Assembly (NCBI GenBank): GCA_963693085.1
Contig: OY856412.1
Span: 1,129,974,744-1,130,038,743 of the forward strand
Length of the DNA stretch: 64,000 bases
Source: Alisma plantago-aquatica
Lineage: Eukaryota > Streptophyta > Magnoliopsida > Alismatales > Alismataceae
Reading direction: 5' to 3'
Below, in pieces: positions 56,014 to 64,000 of this stretch. How positions within the stretch are numbered: the first letter of the stretch is position 1; each line of letters opens with the position of its first letter. The position numbers and the translations under genes were made by a program. A model generated the notes under the pieces. That model saw nothing but the letters and a program-made list of their open reading frames with translations, ran no database searches and was not told where the DNA came from.

Positions 56014-57230
56014 ATGACCATGCCCCAGAATGCAAGGGCGATGAGGGAGACAACAGAGGATGCAAACTAGCACTGTCGCCTGCCCCCCGAGTCACATTCT
56101 GGGGAAACAAGTGTTCCTTCAGTTAGAGTTGATTCCAAACTGTCTGCCCCACCTATATCTAACTCAGACCTATTACACTGGACGGCTATTTAGAAAATCG
56201 ATGAAGAGAACCCTCTAGTCTTAAAGCCGGAGGAAATTTTTGTAGTCGACGGAAAACTTTGGTATCTGAAGGAGGAGGAAGAAGAGAATGCTTGTAGATG
56301 GAATCAATGTGTGGTTGACTACATTCTAGATTTAAGGCCAGTTATTCACACTCTGGTTGAACACCTAGTGCAGATCTGGAAACCGAAGGTTCTCATTGAA
56401 GTATTCGACAGAGGTAATGGTTTCTTCATCATCAGATTCTCAAAATTGTCAGATGTAAACAAAGCCATCAAAGGGGACTGGTATGTGAGGGATAGATTGA
56501 TGATATTGAGGCAATGGAAGATAGGTGATAGCCTAAAGAAGGTGAGACTCAAAGAGGTCCCCGTGTGGATCAAGATTCATAATCTTCCTTTTGAGCTTTG
56601 GGATTATTGGATGTTTGAACATATTGGGACAATGTTGGGAATGCCATTAAGGATGGATGTGCAAACTAAGTATATCTTTAACATTGAGTTCGCGAGAATA
56701 GTCCTTATGTCATCTAAAGTTGTCTTTCCAACATCAATTGATCATCTTATTTCAATAAAATGTGAATGGTTGCCTTATAAGTGTTTGATTTGTGGTTAGT
56801 TCGGTCATGATGATTGTCCTTTCTCATCTCAATCTGTTTAGTCTGCTCAGAAAAGTTTGGGAAAGAAAACTTCCCATTAGAGAAGAGGTCTTGGTACAAG
56901 ATAGCAGTGTATAGGACACTTCTTCTGTAGTTCAAATGGATCAGCTTATTGCTAGGTCTTCAGATCTTGAAAGTAACTGCTCAGTACCTTCTACTCCTAT
57001 CCCTATTTTCCCTAATGTCTCTCTTGAAAGTAGTATCGTCAATGGTACTGCTCTATTTGATCTTGGGGCAAGTAAGCGCAAAATATTTCCACCTGAATGT
57101 TAATCGAAGCCTACTATGGGGATATATCACAGAGTGGTCAATTCAGTATTTTTGTGTATGCCCAAGCAGTTTGGTGGACTAGAAAGTATCAATAAAAACA
57201 CTGAGGCTGTCAGTACAATAGCCCAAGTTG
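56014..57230 (+). pseudogene. LINE-II ORF1 (DUF4283-like, zinc knuckle)
   Basis: Two in-frame ATGs, 56014 and 56020. Stops replace codons at about 56068 and 56191, then a 162-codon open stretch (56311-56799) has DUF4283-like features: VDYILDLRPVIHTLVEHL, FDRGNGFFIIRFSKLSDV, KAIKGDWYVRDRLMILRQW, LKEVPVWIKIHNLPFELWD and LGMPLRMDV. The zinc knuckle CLICG-stop-FGHDDC is at 56782-56817, with TAG at 56797-56799. The tail beyond is frameshifted. In active relatives it binds LINE RNA. Confidence 0.85.
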
Positions 57231-57234
57231 CCAA

Positions 57235-58059
57235 ATGAGTCCTTCTCTGAGAGTGTCATCTTGGAACATCAGAGGTATCTCTAATAAGGCTCTGTGCATT
57301 CAAGGTGAGGTAAGGAGGTCCAACAGTAATATATTTCTTATTAATGAGTCCAAGCTTCATGTAAGGAAGACTGATGGTTTTATGAATAAATACTAAAATC
57401 ACGAGTCCCATGTTCTTGGTAGAGTGATTGTTTTATGAAAAGATGATGATTGCCATGTCCAGAAGATTAATGAATGTGATCAGGCCATTCATTTCAAAGT
57501 TTCTATTGAAGACACTTCCTTCTTTATCTCAACGATTTATGGTCACAATGATGACTCTGATAGAACAAATATGTGGAGTTTTCTTTCTCTGATTAACTCT
57601 AGTATGTTTGAACTGTGGGCTACTATAGGCAATTTTAATGCTTTTAGAAAGATAGATGAAAAGATTGGAAAACAACTCCCTACTAGAAAATATATGGAGG
57701 ATTTTAACAATTTTATGCTTGAGTCAGGTTTATATGAGTTGGATTTGAGTGGTCCTATTTTTACTTGGGATAATCACAAAGAGGGTGATGGTTTTATTAC
57801 TTCAAAGATTGATAAAATTTTGTATAATGAGTATTTTCTATCATATTTTGATCACTATACTGGTAAAATAATTTCTAACATTATAAGTGACCACAGAAGA
57901 ATTCTTCTTTCTCTTGGTAATCTGAGAAGAATTAGTTCTCCCTTTAGGTTTGTTAATTCTTGGACAGATATGGATGATTTCTATAATATTTTGGAAGATG
58001 CGTGGAAGATTGATATTGAAGGCTTTTCTATGTACAAGCTATATAGGAAGTTGTAGAAT
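57235..58059 (+). pseudogene. LINE-II ORF2 endonuclease domain
   Basis: The frame begins MSPSLRVSSWNIRGISNK at 57235 with the catalytic-site SWNIRG. INESKLH follows (Glu retained). Stops come at about 57394 and 57436, then the open stretch 57571-58056. That has IGNFNAFRKIDEKIGK, LYELDLSGPIFTWDNH, the KIDKILYN block and an intact ISDHRRIL (SDH at 57886-57894). Apart from the stops, more catalytic residues survive than in LINE-I. Confidence 0.85.
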
Positions 58060-59617
58060 TTGAAGGTTAAACTCAAAAACTGGAACAAGAAGTCTGTGGG
58101 TGATATTATGGAAAATGCTAATATTGCTCGACTTAAAGCAATGGAGGCTCAGAAATCTACTGATCTATATTCTTTAGATGTTAATGCTCGATCTATTGCA
58201 AAGAAATTGAAGCTAGAAGCAAAGATGACAAGTGAGATTGAAGAATCTTTTATTAGGCAAAAATCGAGGGTTCAATGGCTGAAAGGTGGTAACTTGAATA
58301 TGAAGTTCTTCTATTCCTCTCTGAAAACTCAATGTGTTAGAAACAATATTAATTTTCTGATGGTGAATGACATTCGGGTTGTTGACCAGGAGGTTCACAA
58401 ATTCTATAGAGATCTATTTTGTAAAAATAATACCAACAGGGGTGTTTGGCGTGGTGAATGGAAAGGCCCTATTCTCTCTATTGCTCAAAAAAATAGTTTG
58501 ATAACTAAAGTTACTAGAAAGGAAATTGAAGATTTGGTTAGTAGTTTGGATGATGACAAGGCCCTTGGGCCAGATGGGTTTAATGGACATTTTTAAAAAT
58601 GAGCTTGGAGGGTCATTGGGGAGGATGTGATAAGTATTGTTCTGGAATTCTTTGAAAAATGTTGTCTATTGGGAAAAGTTAAGAAAACATATATCACCCT
58701 GTAGCCCAAAGGTTTAGGCAAATCTTGTCTGTCTAATTAGAGACTGATCTCTCTTTGCAACAACTTCTATAAGATCATTTTGAAGATTTTTTCGAACAAA
58801 TTACAACCTATTCTTCCTTCTATTATTGATGATAACCAGTTCACTTTTATTAAAAATAGAAGTATTAGAGATTCTATCCTTGTCTCTAATGAGATTTTAA
58901 GTGAATTCAAGAAGGGTTCAGGCTCTTATATGTGCATTCAAGCTAATATCACCAAATCTTATGAATCAGTAAATTGGAGCTATCTCTATTCTATTTTGTT
59001 TAATATGGGTTTTCTGTCTACTTGGATTCATTAGATTGAGACCATTTTTAGATCTATTTCTTATCAAGTGCTTGTGAACGATGAACCATCGAATAACATT
59101 GTTCCTGAGAATGGGACTAGATAGGGTGATCCTATTGCACCCTATATATTTGACATTGTGATGCAGGGATTTACTGAGATGATGAAACAACACATTGCTG
59201 ATAAGAATGTATATAAGTCCTATTAGTGCCTAAAAAATATGAATTGTTCACATCTTATCTTTTTTGATGACTTGATGTTATTCACTAAAGCAGATGATAG
59301 TAGTGCCTCTACGCTGAAGAGTATTTTTGACAATTTTGGGTCCTGTTCTGGACTGAAAACAAACCTTATGAAGAGCTCAATCATTGTCAGTAGAAATGCA
59401 GATGGCAACAGAATGTCAGATATCCTAGGCATTAGAATTGTATCGTTAGAAAATTTAAAGTATCTGGGTATTCCTCTCTTCTATGGTAAAATATCAAAGA
59501 AACATTGTTCAGCCTTGGTAGACAGAATCAAAAAATGCATGGAGAGTTGGAAATCAAAGTTGTTGTCCCTAGATGGAAGGATTGAACTCATAAAGTCTAT
59601 TCTATCATCTATGTATC
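58060..59617 (+). pseudogene. LINE-II ORF2 reverse transcriptase, first part
   Basis: A 178-codon stretch (58060-58596) covers the linker and fingers: QKSRVQWLKGGNLNMKFFYS, then DDDKALGPDGFNG. RLISLCNNFYKIILKIFSNKLQ and NQFTFIKNRSIRDSILVSNE follow at about 58742-58905. GTR-stop-GDPIAPYIFDIV is at about 59110-59160. The catalytic HLIFFDDLMLF is at about 59248-59283 (FADD changed to FFDD). LKYLGIPLFYGKISKKH and SLDGRIELIKSILSSMY run to the break at 59617. Confidence 0.85.
59613..59617. other. Target-site duplication GTATC, left copy
   Basis: Identical to 62899-62903, flanking the solo LTR. Confidence 0.9.
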
Positions 59618-62600
59618 TGTAAAGAAGTGAAAACACCTCTTTACTAAAATTTTGAACAATAAAACCTCCGGTACAAACACACTCATAAGGTATGATGGGG
59701 TGGGTGTAAAATTTTCAAATCTTTATATAATGGTAACAAAAGACCAAAGTATAGCAGCGGAATAAAATCATGACTATATTCAATTATAAAACAAAGGGTT
59801 ACAACTTACATCATAAGGATCCATGTAAAGGAAATATAAACCACCTCAAGATTGTCTCCAAGCTTCATCATCACAAACTAAGTCCAGGTCAACATGCCAT
59901 GCCATCCATGTCCTCCACCTAGGGTTGGAAGCATACCCCAGCAAAAGAGAAATAATAGGAGACATCAGCAAAAGCTGGTATGTGCATACTAAAAAGAAAA
60001 TTGAGCAATTTATAAAGATTAAGGGACATCAAAATAAAAGGCTTTCCATGAAAGAGATAAGTACCACCCAAATGGGTATCAAGAGAAAAGAATCATAATA
60101 AAAGGGATACTTGCCATAAAATAACATATAAAAGGATTGTGCCATAAATAAATCCACTACCATGGTGGGAAACAAAGCACAAGTAAGGCACACACCCCAC
60201 AATCAATATCATGCATGCATGTGAGATAAACATAGCCCTAGAACAATATAAACACAATTGGCAGCCAAGCACAAACTTGAACCTGATAGAAAAAGGAATA
60301 CCGCCAATCTCCCAAATATATAAAGTTGAGTATCGATTATTGTCACACTCGGGTATAGAGAAGTGGTATACTGTCACCCTCCTTAATAAACAATAGGGGA
60401 TTACTGCCCCAAAACCAAAGTAATTTACACTACTCTAGTGCTACTGAATCACATTGCATGTAAAAATAGAGGGAAGTAAATAGTTTAGTCAGAAGATGAA
60501 ACAAAGGTTGCCATGACACAATGGACAATACAAACCATATAACATCCACTTCAAAGTGGCACATATCAATATAAGAGACCAACTTGCAACAAGTCACAAG
60601 ATAAGATATCAAGAAAATATCCAAGTACATAGCAAGTAAGATAGTTCACATGAACCATGATAACAAGAGATAAGACATTTTGTGTAGGCCAAATTCAAGA
60701 GGATAAAAAGATAGGTGTATTGCTCAACATTGAGTAACAGGGGATACAACATACCTCAACATCAGATTCAAACAATCCAAAGACCAACTAGATCCAAGCC
60801 TAGGCTTCCAAAGAACCTATTATGCATATATGTGGAATTAGGGTTATGTTTCCATTAATTATTCAAAACCCTAAAAACGACCTTTTTATTGATGTGTGAA
60901 TTAGGTTATAAAAACAATGCCATATTTTAGGTTATATTTTCCTGAGTTCAAAACATATTTTATTATATTTTTCTGACTATTATATATTTAGTTATGAATG
61001 ATACAAGTTATCATCTTATTTAATTAGATCCATTAAATCACCCCTTTAAAACATTAGATTCAGGTGACAAAACCAATACTAATAGAAAGCTTGCATTTTT
61101 CTAAATCTAACGAATACTTATTTGTAACTTATAGACAACCAGAGAATTAGTTATGATTTTTGTAAGTTTGACCAATCAGAAAATCACAAAATGCCAAATA
61201 AGGAGAAATAAGACTTGCGAGGAAGAGAGAGGAGAATGGGCCCGGGTCCGTAGACATGGCCCAACCAGAGGTGGCCATGTCATCAGGTCTGCGGCCTAGT
61301 TGACTCGCCAAAGCAAAGAAACCAATAGTTGAAAAGACGAAAATGCCCTTATCAAGAAAATGAAGAAAAGAACAAGCACGGAGAGGTAAAACTAGGAAAC
61401 CAAGTGGGGGATTCATCCCCTTTGCAGAACCCCACCATGGCTACAACCTGTATAGCAACAAGTGAAGCCTGAGATTGGGTGAATACACAGAGATCTCTCA
61501 AACCGGAAAATAAGAACAAGAAAGAGAGAGAGGGAAACCTACTGAACTCATCGCAAGCTTCAATTGAGGTGAGGGGGTCATCGTGGTCCATGGAGGATAG
61601 CTGCAAGTTTGTGGAAAATGAAGAGCTACCGATAGCGGAGAATAAAGAAAAACAAGAAATTGAAGCAAGAGGATGATTGCAAATCACTTGGGGATCGCTG
61701 CGGTATGGTTATTTATATATGCGGGGAGGAGGTGAGGCGAGAAGAGGTGTGGCCGAAACACTTGGGACACAAGGAATCGGGAAAAACCCGGCAACTCATG
61801 AAAACGAGAAACTAGGGTTCATAATAGGAATCAATTTGTCTGAAGTCTTCTCACAAAACCATAGAACGAAAAATCATGAAGAACGAACGACTGAGGAGGG
61901 AGAACCGTCCACGGAAAACTCGTGTGCACTATATACGGCGGGTCAGACTCCTACCCAAGGTAGGAGATGACTCCGATGCCATTAAAAAGAAATCCAATGG
62001 CCCAAAATCAAGCCGAAATCAGAAACAAAGTGTGACAGCGTGACAATTGAAATCTGACTAAAATTTTGATTAAAGCAAAGTGTGATCACATTATTTCCTA
62101 TTTTTCTCTCTCTTAAGTTGAGGGCTCAAACAGTATCCAAATTAAGCCAAATTTTGCATAGAGTCCAATAAAGGCATGTAGATTCTGATTATGCACTTAG
62201 TTTTGCCTTTTTAAAACTTTGAATATGTTAAATAAATCAAAACATATTTTCTCTTTCCTCCTTCATTAATGGCATTAGGATTATCTAAATTTGATGAAAC
62301 TTGACCCACAAGTTATATTTAGTGTTTTGAACACGAATTTGCTATAAATTTTACATATTGGAGTTATTTATTTATTTAATATTTTGAAGGTTCTACACAC
62401 TTTCTCTCTCCTGATATTACCTTTTAAGCATACTTTCTCCAAATTGGATAAAAAATCACCCAAAGACATATTTTATTATGTAGATTACGAATCTAACATT
62501 ATATTCCTCTTTTGGAGTCATGAATTATATTTATTTATTAATTACACCTTTTAGGCAATTTCTCTCTCCTATCTAACCATATTATTTCAAGATTGTCCAA

Positions 62601-62898
62601 ATTAAATGAAAATTGACACATAGACTTATTTTAATGTGTAGATTACGAATTTGAAGTCTATTCTTTATTTTGAGGCTTTCTTATATGGGTTATGTCATAT
62701 GGCCCATTAGAGGCCCATTAGATCATTATGCATCTAATTAAGTTATTCATCATCTTATTATCACCAAATAAATTATATGACATATTAGATTACATTTTTC
62801 ATGCATTAGATTATTAGGTTCACTCTAACCTCAACCTTGTTTGGTCAAACCCAAAAGGTCACAGTTCTAGGGTAGGGTCCAAGATCCGGTATGTTATA
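59618..62898 (-). mobile_element. Solo gypsy LTR inserted in LINE-II
   Basis: 3,281 bp. On the minus strand it starts TATAACATACCGGATC (family start TGTAACA, one change) and ends CTTCTTTACA. A perfect 5-bp duplication, no primer site or coding region, and a length in the range of the Tekay LTRs in this window indicate a solo LTR left by LTR-LTR recombination. A TATA-like ATATATAAAT lies at 61711-61720 on the minus strand, next to a less AT-rich stretch (61200-61980). Open frames at 61147-61970 on both strands fall in this LTR and are unsupported. Confidence 0.85.
61711..61720 (-). promoter_or_regulatory. TATA-like box of solo LTR
   Basis: The minus strand reads CGCATATATAAATAACC. A second candidate, CCGTATATAGTGC, lies at about 61926-61940. 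Position within the LTR is plausible for either. Confidence 0.4.
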
Positions 62899-62903
62899 GT
62901 ATC
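62899..62903. other. Target-site duplication GTATC, right copy
   Basis: After it, LINE-II ORF2 continues in the same frame that was broken at 59617, directly showing the insertion point. Confidence 0.9.
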
Positions 62904-64000
62904 TCCATTGGGTTTTTGCTTTTCCTATTCCTAGTAATACTCTTGAAGAAATTGATCAGATCTGTAGAGATTTTCGCTGGGGTCATTCTAAAAGCAAAAA
63001 AGAATTTGCATCTGGTTAAGTGGGATGTTTTAACTCAGCCAAAAAAAGTGGGGGGTCTTGGACTCAGAAAAAGCAAGGATATTGCAAAAGCTTGTCAAGT
63101 TTTCAATGCATGGAATGTTGCAAGCAAAAATGATTCTCCTTGGGTGAAATGGGTCAATGAGAAGTATTTGAAGAAAAGTACTTTCTGGTCTTTAGAGGAA
63201 TCCTATAATTATTCTTGGATTTTCAATAGCATCTTAAGGATGAGGAAGATTCTTATTTCTATTGTGTCTTTAATATTGGTAAGGGAGATGTGTTCAAAAT
63301 TTGGCAAGTTCCATGGTGTTGTCATTCCAATTTTCTTGGGGAAATCATTGGTATAGAGATGATTATCCGATTAGGATTACCTTCTATTTCTTTTCTTAAT
63401 GCTATCATTTCAGATGGAAGATGGAAAGTTCCCAATTGTAGAGGAGCTAATGTGTTATCTAGTATTTTAGATCACTTCACGTTGAGAAGAGATGAATAAG
63501 ATTTCCTATCTGTTAATGGTAAAAAAGATATCAACGTTAGGGATAACTGGGAGAGTATCAGAAGTAAAAGGGTAGAGGATCCTTGTTTTGATTGGATCTG
63601 GTCTTGCAAATGTCAACTTAACATTATCGTTCATCTTTGGAAAGCCAAGCATAACAAGCTCCCTACATCTGACTACTCTAGGAGAAGAGGTCTCCAGTTA
63701 GCATCCATATGCTTTCTTTGTATGAATGGGTATGAGGATACCCATCATATTTTGTTTGATTGTATGTTTACTAAATCTCTGTGACAACAAGATTTGTTTG
63801 AAAACAAAATTGATTTGATACCTAGATCTTTGGAAGATCTGATTGAAATGAAGAGCTTGTCGGCAAGGATTATTTTCCCTTTGATTATATATTATTGCTG
63901 GCAGGAAAGGAATAACAGAGTTCATAATAATAGATATGTGGACACTGCTATCCTTTGGAAATGAATCCTTAGGGATTTTGATGTGTTTTGGTGATTTGGC
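62904..64000 (+). pseudogene. LINE-II ORF2, C-terminal part with zf-RVT
   Basis: Continues the ORF2 with HWVFAFPIPSNTLEEIDQIC, then FRWGHSKSKKNLHLVKWD, KVGGLGLRKSKDIAKACQVFN and PWVKWVNEKYLKKSTFW (open mostly in two frames 62916-63356). A frameshifted stretch follows. The zf-RVT-like domain is at about 63585-63960, with IVHLWKAKHNKLPT, CFLCMNGYEDTHHILFDC (paired Cys/His) and WQERNNRVHNNRY. The 3' UTR is outside the window. Confidence 0.85.

Larger units (their letters stand above)
56001..64000 (+). mobile_element. Third LINE (LINE-II), interrupted and open at window end
   Basis: An L1-type element with ORF1 from 56014 and ORF2 from 57235, interrupted at 59618-62898 by a solo LTR and continuing to 64000 with its 3' end outside. 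Its tandem arrangement directly after an older LINE 3' tail suggests insertion into or near that A-run. Domain order is the same as in LINE-I but sequences differ. Confidence 0.85.

Noticed and set aside
61147..61970. Several overlapping open frames of 60-110 codons on both strands
   Set aside because: All lie within the solo LTR (59618-62898) in its less AT-rich zone; no conserved domain.

Overview
The window looks like intergenic heterochromatin from a large, repeat-rich plant nuclear genome. The evidence is plant-type retrotransposons: Ty1/copia with an initiator-Met primer site, chromovirus-like (Tekay/Del) and Athila/Tat Ty3/gypsy elements, L1-type LINEs with a DUF4283-like ORF1, and a Cassandra-type element carrying 5S rRNA sequence in its LTRs. 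The species cannot be told from this. I find no host protein-coding gene, rRNA gene, functional tRNA gene or CRISPR array. Every recognisable coding stretch is a retrotransposon relic broken by stops or frameshifts.

Layout. 1-1615: leader, primer site and truncated LTR of a minus-strand copia element. 1616-7272: 3' part of a plus-strand Tekay-like element (integrase, then a long LTR), abutting the copia LTR on the left and copia integrase on the right. 7273-10700: minus-strand copia gag, protease, integrase and leader. 10702-35957: the LTR of that copia element, split by a minus-strand Athila/Tat-like element (11692-35040, near-matching 5-bp target duplication AGAAG/AGTAG). That element's left LTR is split by a plus-strand Tekay-like element with both LTRs (12869-22944, perfect duplication CTTCG). 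Its right LTR is split by a full-length plus-strand LINE (28821-33844, 11-bp perfect duplication). These form a three-level nest whose order of insertion can be read directly.

35996-about 42380: a plus-strand Athila element with RNase H, integrase and the 3' plant-transposon ORF, interrupted by an LTR-like block with short hairpin repeats. 42442-44228: another gypsy LTR, with a related LTR in opposite orientation at 49797-50905. 46672-47504: a complete Cassandra-type TRIM. 50906-56000: fragments of a second LINE family, including at least four copies of its 3' end, and one tRNA-like SINE candidate. 56001-64000: a third LINE, cut by a 3.28-kb solo LTR (59618-62898, perfect duplication GTATC) and running off the window end.

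The DNA is AT-rich, apart from the R/U5 parts of some LTRs. In the Tekay LTR pair many differences are C/T or G/A changes, often at CpG, as expected for long-methylated silenced DNA. Stretches 44229-46671, 47505-49796 and 53546-54377 hold nothing I can assign. I see no novel coding system. The points of interest are structural: the nest, a possible copia LTR chain, gypsy elements that seem to have moved without an intact pol, and repeated dyads in LTR control regions.
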